DNA from: Gnetum montanum
Lineage: Eukaryota > Streptophyta > Gnetopsida > Gnetales > Gnetaceae
DNA: 64,000 bases
Assembly: GCA_015680685.1 (NCBI GenBank)
Contig: MNCI01027230.1
Span: 169,837 to 233,836, forward strand
Reading direction: 5' to 3'
How positions within the stretch are numbered: the stretch's first letter is position 1; every line of letters begins with the position of its first letter. The position numbers were made by a program, and so were the translations under genes. Positions 42,598 to 54,931 of the stretch are shown piece after piece. The notes below the pieces were generated by a model that made no database searches, was not told where the DNA came from, and saw only the letters and a program-made list of their open reading frames with translations.

Positions 42598-43200
42598 TCA
42601 ATCGCCAGCCCGCAATTGTTTCTTGATGGCCTTTACATTCAGTGATGCGTAAGGGTGGGGAGATTTCTGATCTGACTCCTCCATACCATCTTCCTGAAAT
42701 GGTAGGTCGGCCCAGGCTAGGCTGTCATCATTCATTTCGTCTTGTTCGGGAGTTCGGACATGAGTTTGATCTTCAGGCATCTCGATCTCCGAACCCCGTT
42801 CCTCCTCTATGTTGTTGACAGTCCTAGGAGTTATTTCATCACCATGTATTACTACTTCTCCCCCTGCGTAAGGGAGTTGTATCTCTTGATGTATTGGTGA
42901 TGAAACTACCCTCAGTTGGGCTAGCCAGGACCTCCCTAGGATCAGGTTGAAGCCGGGCATCTCCTCGACAACGAGAAATGTGGCGTCTGTTGGGAATTGA
43001 TCCCTTGCCAAAAATTCGATACGCACCGTCCCCTTGACTTGCACCTGTGTCCCGTTGAATGACTTTAGGCACGATGTCATTGTAGGACTGATCTAGTCGA
43101 CCAGACCCAACTTATCCACTATAGGATAAGGGATGACATTCGCAGCCACTCCATCGTCAACGTGCACCCTCCGGATCTGATATTGACCAAGCTAGATGGT
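42598..43200 (-). pseudogene. Aspartic protease of element D
   Basis: Processes the Gag-Pol polyprotein. The active site lies at about 43165-43150 in the form 'VHVDDGVAANVI', within the variation seen in Tat proteases (Asp-x-Gly followed by a small residue and Asn/Asp-Ile/Val). The frame 43080-42598 holds the rest: 'VRIEFLARDQF', 'TFLVVEEMPGFNLILGRSWL', where 'ILGRSWL' is the diagnostic distal strand. A TAG lies between the two parts (near 43095). Followed by an acidic C-terminal extension ('EEERGSEIEMPEDQ'). Confidence 0.75.
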
Positions 43201-43879
43201 GATAAACATGGGTTCTGTCATTACTCAACCTTTCTCTGAATCATCTTTTATGGACTTATCGTGAAAGGTCAAAGGGGTTGGTTTAGGTTACTCAGCGGCA
43301 GGAGGAAGCATGACAACATGTATCGCTTCCTCTTCTGCTGTTAAGCCTTCATCCACTAGTATGGATGTCAGCATATGAACCATAGCCTCACGGTGTTTTT
43401 GGGATGTCATAAGCAGATCATAGAGGCTCAACGTTGTGTTCTTCTATTTCAGAGCCTTCTTGACTTGCGTAAATGCGTCAAGGAGGTTCCGTTCTCAGCT
43501 GGGTTGCTTATCTCCTCTGTCTTCTTCCATTTTCCCTAAGAGACGAATCTTCCGAGGTGGAATAGCGTCAGTCGGAGGGTTGTGTTTCTTCCTGCCAAGG
43601 GGAGGTGGCTGTGTTTCTGTACCCTTGTCTTGCCTAGAAGGCACAGGCGTAGGGACAGAGGCCAAGGGCCTAGGCTTAGCGAAGCCTAGCGTAGTATGGT
43701 TTTTGGTGGCATTGACTGACGCTTCTCCTTCCATTTTTTTATTTGGTGGTGATTGATAGTGGTGACTAGAAGCTTCCCCCTGCATAAAAGGAGCAGTCGA
43801 TGGTTTTGGTACCCTAAGGATAAACGGTGCCTTAGGGGTAGGTGCGGACGTGGTCGTGGCTTTACTGTTAGCACGAGGC

Positions 43880-46412
43880 TGAGTTAAAGCTAGATAGGAT
43901 GCCCAGATAACAAAGGGTGACCTCGGGACGCCGCTAGCTGCCAGTGAAGAGCTTGCCCCCTAGGGTAAAGTAGTAGGTACACGTAAAACATAGGGCTGTT
44001 TAGGTGGTACCTTCCCTTCACTGTCCGTACTTACCACGTTGATTGTGTACGGTGCGTTATTTGCATTTAACAGGTCTTTGTACACATATAACGCTTGGTT
44101 TTTGGGACAGGTTGGACTACTGCCATCTAGTTTTAGAGAACCATCATCAATCATGCGTTGAATGTTGTCTTTCAACGCCCAGCAGTAATCGGTGTTGTGA
44201 CCACATAACTGATGGTAGTCACAGAAACAGTCTAGCCTAAAAGACCATGGAACTGGTGATTCGTTAGGTAGGGCTAAAGAAGGATTCTTTAGCAATTCAC
44301 AATGATGCCTGTGACGCTAGAGAGCTTCTTCGAATACCTTCTTATTCTGAATGTATCCTACCCCTAACAGTTGTTTCAATAGTACCGAATGTTTTATAGG
44401 CAGGGCTGTATACTTTGAGCGATCTTTACGCTCAAAGTTTGGCCTTGGCTGGGGGGCTTTTCAGGGGCAGGTGTGTCTTGACCGGTGCTGCTTGCACTAG
44501 CTATGATCTCGAGGGACGCCACGGGTGCCTTCTTATTCTTGTTTTTAGCGCCTTCAGCTAGCGCAGCTACCGTCGTTGTTGTTACTTTACCTTTTTCCTT
44601 ACCCTTATTGTTAGCATTTTTATAGGCCACATACACCGGGTCTTTGCTAGCCTCTGCAGCATCTTGGATGCTCTTAGTCTGGGCGAAAGCCTGACTTAAG
44701 GAGTGAGGGGCAAGGTAATACAGCTTAGACTTGATGAAATCGTTGACTACTCCTTTGAAGATAGCCAGCAAATGGGCTTCCGTGATAGGCTCACGGATTT
44801 CATTCAAAGTAGCACTCCATCGCTGTACAAACTTTTGGACTAGTTCAAGTGGATCTTGCTTCACTCCCATAAGTTGATCTAATGTGACCTCCTACTTTAA
44901 GTTGTATTTAAATCGAGTCACAAATTATGTTAGGAGCTCTTCCAAGGTTGAGATGGAAGAGCGAGGGAGCGCTCGATACCAGTCCAAAGCTTTCCCTGCC
45001 AGAGACATTGCAAAAAAATGGATGATCATATGAGGCCATTGCTGTAACAACAAGGATTCAGACCTGAAGGTAACCAGGTGAGCATTAGGATCTCCTTCCC
45101 CATTATATTTAGTAAAATGGGTTAACGACATCCCCGGGGGCAACGACAGCATAGGAACTGCTGGACTGATGGGATCATCCTGATAAAAATCCATGATTTG
45201 TATGGTATCAGAGCCCGCAGCTTTAAGGCGCTTAACCTCCTCAATGAGGATCTGAATAAGTAAAAACGCTTGATCTAGGCTTGTTGATGGAGAAGTCTGC
45301 GCAGGAGGCATCAGGGGTTGGACAGGAAGAGCTGTGCCAGGCAATGGGAATTGCACGATGGTTTGACTGACAAGTGGTGCTACAGGGGCTATCCCCGCGG
45401 ACGGAGCAGCCTGTGGAAGCCACCACCCACCGGGTTGAGCAGAGGGATTGGCTGTTGCCGGGTGTGTAGGATGGAGATTGTACGGGTATTGTGGGTTTAT
45501 TTGTGGGACATGCATGGTAGATGCGGCTAAGGGTTACGCACCGTATAACATAGATTGATTATGTGGGATGGGTGGGATCCATTGACCAGTCGTAGGCTGT
45601 TGACCGGATTGCTGCGATTGAACGGTGGTGGTGATCTGTTGCCTTGCAGGGGGCGGCAACGATAAGGTTTGCACCAGATTTTGTACCAGGCGGGTTGTAG
45701 GCATGGCATGAGGTTGCACTTGGGGAATGAAATAGGGCGCAATGGACGCAGGTACCACCGATAGAATGCTAATTACACGTGGCGATGAGACTGCCCTCGT
45801 GTTATTCTGAGATGGTATTTGCACTTGCAAGACGGATGGCTGTGTGGTGACCTGTGGGATGACAGGAATGTGGGTTTGGGTGGTCATGACTGAGTTGAGA
45901 TGGGTGGCTTCTCTGGTGAGAGGAAACAAAGGATTTATGTATGTATGGGGGCTAAGAGTATGGTATGAATCCGCATGTTCAGACTGGGCTGCGAATTCAT
46001 CTTCCTCTTCCTCCTCGTTCTGAGGTTCTAGCATGGACCGTGTAGCCTGACTCCTAGCCATAACCAGTTGGGTCAGGAGTTCATGATAATGTTCAGTTAG
46101 GGGAATAATGTCATAGGCGGTAGGGGTGAAATCTTGACCCCCTCTGTGGACCAGCTCAAAATTTCGTTTCGCTTCGATCTCGGCTCAGCTAAGAGCAAGC
46201 TTTGCCTGGATCTTGATGCAAATAAAATTATATTCTTCAAGCATCATGATGGTGAATATAGGATCTTTGCCCTGTAATCTCAACGAATGGCGTGACTGTC
46301 CCTGAGGTCCTATGGCACCAAAAGCTGGTCCGGTGGTGGCGATGGGATTTACAGATGTGGCACCCGAGTCGATCAGGACCATAGCAGCAGTGGTTGCATG
46401 TGCAGAATCCAT
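43880..46412 (-). pseudogene. gag of element D
   Basis: One long frame from 46412 to 44394 with a few stops, then a frame change to 44295-43960. The N-terminus (46412-45534) is Pro/Gln/Thr-rich and low-complexity. The gag core is at 45150-44640: 'YNGEGDPNAHLVTF', 'FFAMSLAGKALDWYRAL', 'VQRWSATLNEI'. A Lys-rich segment follows (about 44620-44530). A Cys/His-rich motif 'CDYHQLCGHNTDYCWALK' is in the last frame (44232-44179), typical of gypsy Gag near the protease. The Pro/Ser-rich region 43874-43495 links it to protease in shifted frames. Broken, but complete in outline. Confidence 0.8.
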
Positions 46413-46643
46413 TTCTCAGAGGGGTTAATGACAACAAGTGATAGGATCTAAAAGGCTATGGCCAAACAAAATTATAATTAGGCTTTCTACCCTGTAAGAT
46501 TCCAAGGGAATCGTTGCTGTGACCAATTTACACCTCACAATTCTTCGTTAACTTCCTTAGAGGTATTACGTCTACGTTTTTATGGACGTGGGTATAGATC
46601 GCTTACAGGGCTACCCGTAAAATACAGATCAAAGCTTTATCAG
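46413..46643 (-). other. Leader of element D between primer site and gag
   Basis: About 230 bases without a frame, the expected untranslated leader. No extra upstream ORF as in some Ogre elements is seen in this short space. Confidence 0.5.
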
Positions 46644-46660
46644 CCCTCCTTCTAGTGCCA
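46644..46660 (-). other. Candidate primer binding site of element D
   Basis: On the minus strand TGGCACTAGAAGGAGGG, beginning six bases inside the 5' LTR. It begins with TGG, as primer sites do (complement of CCA). I could not assign the tRNA with confidence. Confidence 0.55.
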
Positions 46661-46666
46661 GAAAAC

Positions 46667-48258
46667 TGTAATAATGGAAAACGTCGGCCGCTGGAAAATA
46701 CCGAATGAAACCCGTGTACATAGTCTTAACCACAGATTCGTGCGAGGGCCGTGCTGGAGAAAACGAATCTGCAGTGCCCTGAACGGTCTTGTCGATCAGA
46801 CAAGGACTTACTCAATCAGTAAATTGACGAATATTGCGATAATATGTGTATTAGATATTCCACGAAACAATTTGATTCGATAAATCGTAAAAGGAGTAGA
46901 AAACGATGTAGATAAATTGGAATAACGACAATGTCAACACGACAAGAAGGATCGGATTTAAGAAAATGCGCAATTCCAACATCTGTACTTTGACCCGAAA
47001 ACTGAGTATATTGTATACAAAGTTCTAATGGAAAACTCTGCTTATCTTGTACGAAGCATACACAAAATAACAAGAAAACTGTTCAACAAGGAGTACAGAA
47101 TGGAGTTCGATCTACCTCGTAAGCCAAAGATGGGATGCAAGGAAGGTCAAGCCTGAATGTCTATCGATCAACTGTTTCTGATCAATAGATCTTGCCAACC
47201 ATACCAGATGATCTCTCGATCTCTGATCTGCTCCTTTTGCCTTCGGTAGTCTCTGCTCAAAACTGCCAATGATAGCCAATGAAGAGAACTGTATCTTTGC
47301 CAAAGGACTAATCGCTCCTGCTACCAATGCTCAAGCAAATGTCTCTGTCTCTGCTAAAAGATGATGCTGCCAAAAGTCCAAGATGCCTCCCCCTTGATTC
47401 CTTCGTTAATTGAAGTATTTATAGGTTCGGTAGTACATGGATAAGGCACGACCCTGATGACATGTGTCTCGAACCTTCAAAATACTGTTGACTTGGTAAA
47501 CTTTATGTTGAAATTGGTCATGTCGCATCACATTTTTGAGAAGGGGAGTAAAGTACACTGTCGACCACTTCTGCTAAAGCTGCTTCATGATTACGCATAA
47601 TATGCTCATCAGCGTATTATGCGTGTGATAGCAGATGCGTATCTGGTACTGCTTTAGCCAGCTTTATACTGTATTACACTTGTTTACGCTTTGTTGCGTG
47701 GCAGAGCGTAATAGAGCATGGAAGTAGTTGATTCAAGCTATTTTACGCTCATTCACGCCGCAAAGCGTAATAGAGCGTAAAAATGGTCAACTTTACAATA
47801 AATTACGCTTGTCTACGCTGCGTAGCATAATGAGCGTAAAGCGACCAATCTGCAAAAAAAGAAGAAATCAATCTGCCGCACTTCCTTTGACTCTGACTTT
47901 GCTTTTCTTGAAGCTCGTTACGCTGCTCTGCATAACAGAGCATAAATTCAGCCCTGAACAAAAGACTTAGCAGAATATGCGATAAGTCTTAAACTTTAAA
48001 CTTCGTGAAAATTATCAAAGTAAGTTACTTTCTGATATTGGGCTATGTTAAACAGAGTTACGCTGAGCGACACTACGCTATGTTGCGTAATGTAGCGTAA
48101 AGAGAGAAAACAAAGTAAGGTTAAAATTTGCAAGAAACTTGGATACTTGATGCTGCGCGCCCCTTTGCCCTGCTCTGTCTTCTGGATTTTTGTTGCAAAC
48201 TTTCACCCGGATCGTGAATCTTCGCCTTAGGCCGATTCACAATTTCTACGGTGTTTCA
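46667..48258 (-). repeat. 5' LTR of element D (right copy)
   Basis: 1592 bp, the same length as the left copy. Minus-strand TATAAATA at 47423-47416. It keeps more CG dinucleotides in the AGCGTAA/TTACGCT cluster than the left copy. The target duplication GAGAG follows at 48259-48263. Confidence 0.9.
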
Positions 48259-48263
48259 GAGAG

Positions 48264-49150
48264 AAAGTGTGGAAGAGTATAACTGAGATCCTTCCCTTTG
48301 GAAGAGGGAAGTAAGATTTTGTGAGGATGAAGAAGAGTCACCACTCAAAGATATGGTGAATAGGAAAACATTGCCTATCTAAAAGATGACATCAGAAGTT
48401 TTGGCAAAGGTAGATCAAATGTGGGATTCCCTAGATAATAGATTTCAAATTGTTCTTAAAATAGTAGAGGATTCTAAAGAGTAAGGTAGTGATAGCAAAA
48501 AAATAAAAAAGAGAGAAGCTAAACATGCACATAGCAAGGGTAAGGAAAAAGTTGCCATCATTGAAGAGGTTGTCGATTTAGAAATAAACAATGATAGTGG
48601 ATGCAAGATATGTCAATATGACCATCCTAAGGGATGTTGCCCTATAATCTCATATTTGCAGGAGTTTGGGGTGTATGCACTCAACCCATGATTGAATAAA
48701 TAGCAAACACCTTGAATCTTAGCTTACCCTCAAGGTAACCCAAGACAGTTCCACCAACCCTTAACATATTATCCCAGTGGAACTCCACCACAACAGATTG
48801 AGAAATATCAATAGTGGCAATGGCCACAATCATGGGGAATACCACCACCAAATAAACATTATCCTTACCGGTAACTTGACCAATACGGATATTACGTGCA
48901 GCAGCCAATCTCCCCATGTGACTCTACTAGTCGCATCACTCCTCAACCTCACTAGTAAGCCTATGAGTATTATGGGACTCCTTCTTCTAGAGGTGATATT
49001 TCGCAAGCATATCATCCTTTTAATCCGGCTACATCTCTTCCACCAATAGTTGTACTACCACCTGCTCCCGCAATGCAAGGTGAAATCCCTACCCAACCGT
49101 AGCAACATAATGTCACGAGGGCTATTAACTCTCAACTTACTATTGGTTCT
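48264..49150 (+). pseudogene. gag of element C, C-terminal piece
   Basis: Resumes where the D insertion cut gag. It matches 4880-5760 of element A. The zinc-knuckle region reads 'CKICQYDHPKGCC' (48604-48643), keeping the Cys pair that is Cys-Tyr in A. A Pro/Gln/Tyr-rich tail follows ('YYPSGTPPQQ', 'NPATSLPP'). Several TAG and TGA stops and frame changes. Confidence 0.75.
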
Positions 49151-49156
49151 AACAAC

Positions 49157-49795
49157 CACATGAAGAAAATACTTTTCTTTAGAACCAATAGTCCAACCAA
49201 GCCCTTGCAATCACAAGCAGTTGATTCATTAGATGCCTCAGTATCAATCAAAACTTTAGAGCCCCCTTCAACCCAATCACCACACTCAATGTATACAGTC
49301 ATGCTAACACATGCTATCATCGATTGGATCAAAGCTAGCCATCCTTCCAGGAAATTCTTTGATCTTGGGAGTCCTCTGATGTACTTACAAATTTCTGAAA
49401 ATGTGCTGTGCAAGGCTCTTTTGAATTCAGGTTCCGGTGTCAACTTGATTTCTCAAGAAATGTACAAGGCCTGGAACCTACCTTTATTGAAAAAGAGCAA
49501 CATCCATCTAGAGTTGGCCGACCAGTCCATCATTGTCCCATTGGGAGTAGTGGAAGACATTGTTACCATTGTTTATGGGTGGTCATACTCAGTTGACTTC
49601 CTAGTGATTCAAGTAAACAATGTTAAGAGGTACTTCCCAATCATAATGGGAAAAGCATGGCTAAGCATCATCGACGCATGCCTAGGAATCTGTGATCCTT
49701 CCCTTGAAATATCAAAGGAAAATACATTCAGAAAGATCGAGAAGAAGAAATTTTCATGCATCACATATAGTGACACAGGGTGTAATTGGGTGTAG
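49157..49795 (+). pseudogene. Aspartic protease of element C, active site changed
   Basis: An open frame of about 211 codons, the longest coherent frame of C. The retropepsin triad is 'LLNSGSGVNLIS': the catalytic Asp is Asn (GAT/GAC to AAT), so the enzyme would be inactive. The distal part is intact ('GWSYSVDFLVIQV', 'FPIIMGKAWLS'). It corresponds to 5770-6430 of element A. A TAG ends the frame before reverse transcriptase. Confidence 0.85.
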
Positions 49796-50084
49796 AGGTC
49801 ATGGTTTGTGCAAAGTTTAGCATTTCTTGCATGCAATTAGTATGCACAAGTGATTAACATACAATGATGTCTGTATGTAGCAACCACATGAAAGGAAGAC
49901 ACCCAGTTGCTAATAGATGATCAAGAAAGAAATTCACTCATATGCATGGAACCAACTAAGGGTTTGACTTGTGCTTACATTGATAGCATAGACACATTAG
50001 AGTAAGTCCACCACCAACTTCCAAGTCTTAACCTTGAAAATATCAACTGGGGAAAGTTGGAAATCCATTAGAAATTTAAGCAGG

Positions 50085-51130
50085 AGCCCCTCGAGCTAAA
50101 ACCATTACCCACCGATATGGAATACATGTTCCTTAAAAATGGAAAACCATTAATTATCAACGCTAAGCTTACTTCTCAATAGAAAGAAGAATTGCTGAAG
50201 GTAATCAATAGATGGTCAAAAGCCTTCACTTGGTCATATCCTAAATTAATTGAAATAGATCCTAGGATATTCCAACATCGGATTTACACTAACCCCTCCA
50301 TGAATCCTCAAAGACAACCACAGAGGTGATTGAACCCTAAGCTGAAGCAAGTAGTTAAGTAAGAAATCGAACAGCTTCTCAAGGCTTGGTTCATATACCC
50401 CATTGTTGATAGTGAATGTGTTAGCCCCTTAGTTATTGTGCCTAAAAAGGGAGGCAAATGGAGGGTGTGCATAGATTTTAGGCTACTAAATATGGCAACA
50501 TTCAAAGATCACTTTCCATTGCCATTTGTTGACCAAGCCTTAGATACCATCGTAGGGCATCACTACTACAATTTTTTGGATGGATATAGTAAATATAATC
50601 AAATACATATAGCCCCAAAAGACCAAGTCAAGACTATGTTCACTAGTCCTTAGGGAATGTTTTCATACAAACAAATGGCATTTATCTTGTGCAATGCCCC
50701 TACAACATTTCAATGATTAGTTCTAAGCATCTTCCAACAGCAAATAGGAAATGGTGTAGAAGTCTTTATGAACAATTTCTCCACCTATGGAGCAAACTTT
50801 GATTAAGTCTTGGACCAGTTAGAGTAAGTATTAAAACGATGTGTAGAAACCAATTTGAGGCTCAACTAGCAGAAATGCCATTTGATGGTCTAAGAGGGCA
50901 TAGTACTAGGGCACAAAATCTCAAACACAGGGATAGAGGTAGACCCCTAGAAAATCAAAGTTATCCAAGGAATTACCCATCAACTGAAAACTATCAAAGA
51001 TATTCAATCATTCCTTGGACATACTAGCTACTATATGAAATTTATTGAGAACTTTTCAAAGGTTGAAAAACCATTGGTGGAATTAACAAAAAAGGATGTA
51101 CCTTTTGAGTGGACCAGAGAATGCGAATTA
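50085..51130 (+). pseudogene. Reverse transcriptase of element C, catalytic box lost
   Basis: Polymerase domain of Ty3/Gypsy type. Good matches: 'VIVPKKGGKWRVCIDFRLLN' (50428-50490), 'HFPLPFVDQALD', 'FLDGYSKYNQI' (50573-50602) and 'SFLGHTSYYMKFI'. The catalytic YMDD box is 'VFMNNF' (50762-50779): both Asp codons are Asn codons (AAC AAT), so the polymerase would be dead. Stops: a TAG at 50650 where Trp is expected, TGA at 50713 for a Trp or Arg, and TAA/TAG near 50802-50825. Confidence 0.88.
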
Positions 51131-51179
51131 GCTTTTCAAATTTTGAAACAGAACTAGTAGAAACATCCATTCTACAAGC

Positions 51180-51711
51180 TCCTGACTAGTCCAAACCACT
51201 ACATATCATGACTGATGCATCCAACTATGCCTTAGGAGTTGTACTTACATAGTTAGATGACCAGAAGCATCCTTATTACATCCACTATGCAAGTAGAAGT
51301 ATCGCTAGTGCATAACTTAAGTACACTACCATAGAGAAAGAATTAATGGCTATAGTATTTGCACTAGAAAATTTTAAACACTATGTATTGGGATATAAAG
51401 TATATATACATATAGATCATAGTGCAATAAGGTTCCTCATGAATAAGCCAATGGTAAGTCCTGATATCATACGATGGCTTGTAATCTTACAAGAGTTCAA
51501 TCTTATGATGATCAGTCGTAAAGGCACTGAGAACGTAGTTGCTAATCATTTATCTCAGTTACAATGGGACAACAAAGAGGATGAGTATCTAATTTCTGAT
51601 TATTTCCCTAATGAATTCCTCTTTGTAGGTGTAGTGAGTAATCAATCACCCATGGAGACAAACTGGTACAGTAGCATTCTTACCTATCTTCTCACCCAAA
51701 AAACACCATAA
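51180..51711 (+). pseudogene. RNase H of element C
   Basis: Degrades the RNA strand of the hybrid. 'LHIMTDASNYALGVVL' holds the first Asp (51203-51250). The open piece 51346-51711 reads 'VFALENFKHYVLGYKVYIHIDHSAIRFLMNK', with the further Asp in 'HIDHSA'. The Glu in 'TIEKELMAIVFAL' is kept. TAG at 51252 and TAA at 51316 interrupt it where Gln is likely. No second RNase H follows, unlike in D and E, which separates the two lineages. Confidence 0.85.
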
Positions 51712-51739
51712 GAGTTAATCCTTAAGAAGAAACAATAGT

Positions 51740-52880
51740 TTCTTCACCAAGCCAAGTACTTTATGGAGATCAATGCAAAACTTTACAAAGCATGTCCCGA
51801 TGGCTTGGTTTGACGGTATGTTCCCAATATAGATCAACTGTGAGTTCTCCAAGACACTTATGAGGGTCCTTGTAGGGGTCATTACACTGGGAGATGAATG
51901 GCCATCAAGATCTTGCTTGCAAGATATTATTGGCCTACATTATTTCAAGATGCCCATTGTTTCGTCCAATCTTGTGAGTGCTATCAACATGATGGGGGAA
52001 TGATTGCTAGAATGGAGGGTCCACAACAATGGATTCAACTGTTAGAACCCTTCAACATTTGGGGAATTGATTTTATGGGGTCGATTACACCAATGTTCAA
52101 TGAAAAAGCTTATATTATTGTTGACATTGATTACCTAACAAAATGGGCTGAAGAAACTACTATTAAAGATTGTACATCATCTACAACTACATGATTTTTT
52201 CAACAACAAATTATAAATAGGTTCGGTGTGCCACATGCACTTATTTCAGACAATTGTACACACTTCACAGGTGCAACTTTTTAGAAATTAATGTAACGCT
52301 TAGGGGTTGAGCATAAATTGACAACACCATACCACCCCCCAAGTAAACGATCAAGTCAAAGTCACCAACAAGGAGATTACGAAGATATTGACAAGAACCA
52401 TTAGCAAGTTTAGGCAAGACTAGAGCACTAAACTGAATGATGCTTCTTGGGCATATTGTTCCACATAGAAACTCCCTATAGGCTACTCTCCCTATGAGTT
52501 AGTGTACAGTAAATTACCAACACTTTCCATTCAAACTGAGCTCCGTACACTATCCACGACATGTGACCTCAACCTTCACCTTGATCTAGCATAGAAATAA
52601 TGGTTAGTAACCTTTAACTTGTTAGATGAAAACTTATTAACTACCCTATCATTTAACAAATTGCACAAGGCCTTCAATAAACAATGTTATGACCTAAGAA
52701 TTAGGAAAGTTAAATATCAGCCAGGAGATAAGGTTCTCTACTAAAATCCCACATATGTGCCACAACGTACTAAATTTCAAACATTGTGGGAAGGACCTTA
52801 TATTATTTATGCAACTTTTCCTTCAGGGGCCATGATAATATACAAACCTAAGAGCCTATATATGAAACTTTTGGTCAACA
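51740..52880 (+). pseudogene. Integrase of element C, frameshifted
   Basis: Zinc-binding region: 'GHYTG' then 'QSCECYQHDG' (51970-52000), in which the second Cys of the expected CX2C appears as Tyr. In the core (51898-52194 and on) the first Asp is kept in 'WGIDFMGSI' (52060-52085) and the second in 'LISDNCTHFTG' (52238-52270). The Glu region near 52330-52400 is present but out of frame by one base. The C-terminus can be followed to 'LYMKLLVNM' near 52880. TAG, TGA and TAA stops lie at 51894, 52192, 52282 and 52293. Confidence 0.82.
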
Positions 52881-52986
52881 TGTAATAAACCAAACCTTTC
52901 CAGGAGCTTAGGACAACCAATACACATGCTACCTCTCTTGATGGACAACCCTACTCACTATTTCAGATCTTCTCCTTCCAACTTAG

Positions 52987-52995
52987 TCATGGGGG
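52987..52995 (+). other. Polypurine-like tract at the end of pol in element C
   Basis: TCATGGGGG, followed by AGATGGCCACCTATGCTAA, which is shared with element A (6723-6731). Copies of the same tract occur at 54353-54361 and, as TCATGGGAG, at 54921-54929. Confidence 0.65.
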
Positions 52996-54918
52996 AGATG
53001 GCCACCTATGCTAACCATTCTAGGCCTTCAGTTTTTTTTTGAATTTTTTTACACATTCTTTCAACTTTTCTTATTTTTGTTTTACACCATTGTTCATGTT
53101 TTTACTATTTCTTTGTTTGCTTGATTTACTTTTATTCATCATCCAATAAGTGTTCGTGATGGTGGATTGAATTATATCATATTGATTGCTAGTGTTTAGT
53201 TTTTACCTTTGAATTATGATGCTGATATTAAGGTATGGTTCTTGTGGTAAAATAGGTAATGAGTCCACACCATCCACTCATCCATACAACTCTATAACCT
53301 CCTTTGGCTTGGAACTATACAATCTCCTTTTTCTAAGTAAACTTTTAATGAATTGGTGGGTGGGTACTTTTCAAACCAAGGAAAGACTCAAAGGATGAAA
53401 AGGGTGTGACTTCAAGGGGATTCGATGCATTTGTACTAGCCATTCTCTTGGGTGCTTGGATGCTTTTTCTTGGGTTTTTTTGCCATTCTGACATTGTTCA
53501 AAAATCGGGAAGCTAAGTGAATAAAAATAAGTCTTTGCATGATGTGGTTCTCACAAAAAAAAAAACAAAGACAAAAACAAAAATAAATAAATAAAAATAA
53601 AAGAAAAAAAGAGAAAAAGATGAGAATTCAAAGCATACCCCTTAGACATAATAAAGCAATATGGGCTACAAGTGCTGGTTATGGTACTAGAAAGACATGT
53701 TACCCATGCCTGAAGATTCCCTCTAACTAAGGCCCTTTCTTGCTTCCTACTTCTCCATCTTGCTCTCATTGGAATGGTGGTGACTCTTTGTGGAAGCATT
53801 TTTGTTGCTTCAAGTGGATGGATTAGTCAAGTGTGTTGATGCGAGGTCACTGAATGTGGTTGGTTTGAGTCTGGATTTGGGATGAGTTCTACTCAGTTAT
53901 CTTAACCATGAAATACACAAGGGGCTTTACACAACCTTATTCTTGGGATTCCATTCCATTCTCTCCTCTCCATCTTTCTTCCCATTTTCTATCTCATTGT
54001 CAATTTTATCATTAGTCCGTTCTGGGTTGATGCATTGTTTTTCTTTGGTGAATTCTTGTGAGTAATGTTTTAAGTCTTGCTTCGAAATGACATTCCTAGA
54101 GCCTACAGACTCTTTGGTTTGTGGGTTTGTCAGGGCATAAAAGGCATGAGCCTGCTTTGGGGAGGACCCACTGGCATTCCTTTTTGATGCAATTGTTAAG
54201 TTCTTTTCCTTAAACATTTCCTACAATCAATCATCTCTTGTTTCATCCCCATCCATGACATTCATTTTATTGGTGTTGCCGTTGTTATTTTTTCCCATCT
54301 TTCTTGTTCCTCATATTTTTCCATCTTATAGCTATTGGAGGTTTGCTCTTAGTCATGGGGGCCTTGGAAAAAATTTTTCAATTTTCTTCATTTTACTATT
54401 CGCCTAACCCCTACACCTTGGGTAGTCAACTATGATAAATCTCCAAACCAATTTCTGCCATAACCACAACTTAGCCAATGCGCTTCATATCGAGGTAAGG
54501 TATCAATTGCATTGTGGTTTATCTATCCTTACTCATTTATGATTGTGTTGTGTGTGTAGATGGTGATCATACAAACAATGGACTGGGCTTGGAGGAAGCA
54601 CTCAGGATGGACTAGAATTGGAGCATTTATGAAAGAAGCAAGTCTAGTGGCGTGGCTATGGATAAACAACAGAAGGCACAATCTTAACATTGGTGGCAAC
54701 ATGCTTCATCCAATTTCTCTCTCTTTCTCTTCAAATTGCCAAATAAAGGCTTAGATTTCATTTATGTATGAGTGTTCACCACAATGTTGTAATATGCTTA
54801 TTGATCTATCATTAGGCATGTTGAGTCTGTCATCCCATTTCATCATTAGTTGTCAATTAGTCAATAATCCCATACCTTTCCAATATTTTGTAAGAAACTT
54901 AAGGACAAATTTTCATTC
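52996..54918 (+). other. 3' spacer of element C
   Basis: Aligns with the 3' spacer of A without the nested LTR. It starts T-rich and has an A-rich run at 53555-53615. No sense-strand protein is recognised. A second TCATGGGGG lies at 54353-54361, 560 bases before the true polypurine tract, the same spacing as in A (543). Confidence 0.65.
53927..54217 (-). other. Antisense open frame conserved between elements C and A
   Basis: 97 codons on the minus strand. The segment 'NASGSSPKQAHAFYAL' is matched in A (minus strand of about 8800-8890) by 'NASGSFPKQAHALNAL', and the flanking residues also correspond, though A has a TAG soon after. No family recognised. The similarity may reflect only that the two spacers share ancestry. 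Confidence 0.4.
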
Positions 54919-54920
54919 AA

Positions 54921-54931
54921 TCATGGGAGTA
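54921..54931 (+). other. Polypurine tract of element C
   Basis: TCATGGGAG followed by TA, directly before the 3' LTR start TGATGAGAG at 54932. Confidence 0.75.

Larger units (their letters stand above)
30631..48263 (-). mobile_element. Element D: Ty3/Gypsy Tat/Ogre-type retrotransposon, minus strand, with an antisense gene
   Basis: Complete insertion of 17.6 kb with target duplication GAGAG (30631-30635, 48259-48263) inside gag of element C. LTRs are 1592 bp each (30636-32227 and 46667-48258), TGTAA...TTTCA. Reading on the minus strand: primer site 46660-46644, gag 46412-43880, protease 43200-42598, [antisense gene on plus, 37961-42037], pre-RT and reverse transcriptase 37471-36302, RNase H 36298-35924, second (archaeal-type) RNase H 35854-35440, integrase 35353-34423, hairpin array 33966-33381, spacer, polypurine tract 32242-32228. 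The double RNase H and large size place it in the Tat/Ogre group. It is the least damaged element of the window. Confidence 0.9.

Noticed and set aside
42598-43785. Plus-strand frame 43436-43756 as a host exon
   Set aside because: It overlaps the protease and gag linker of element D on the minus strand and lacks splice continuity with the antisense gene.
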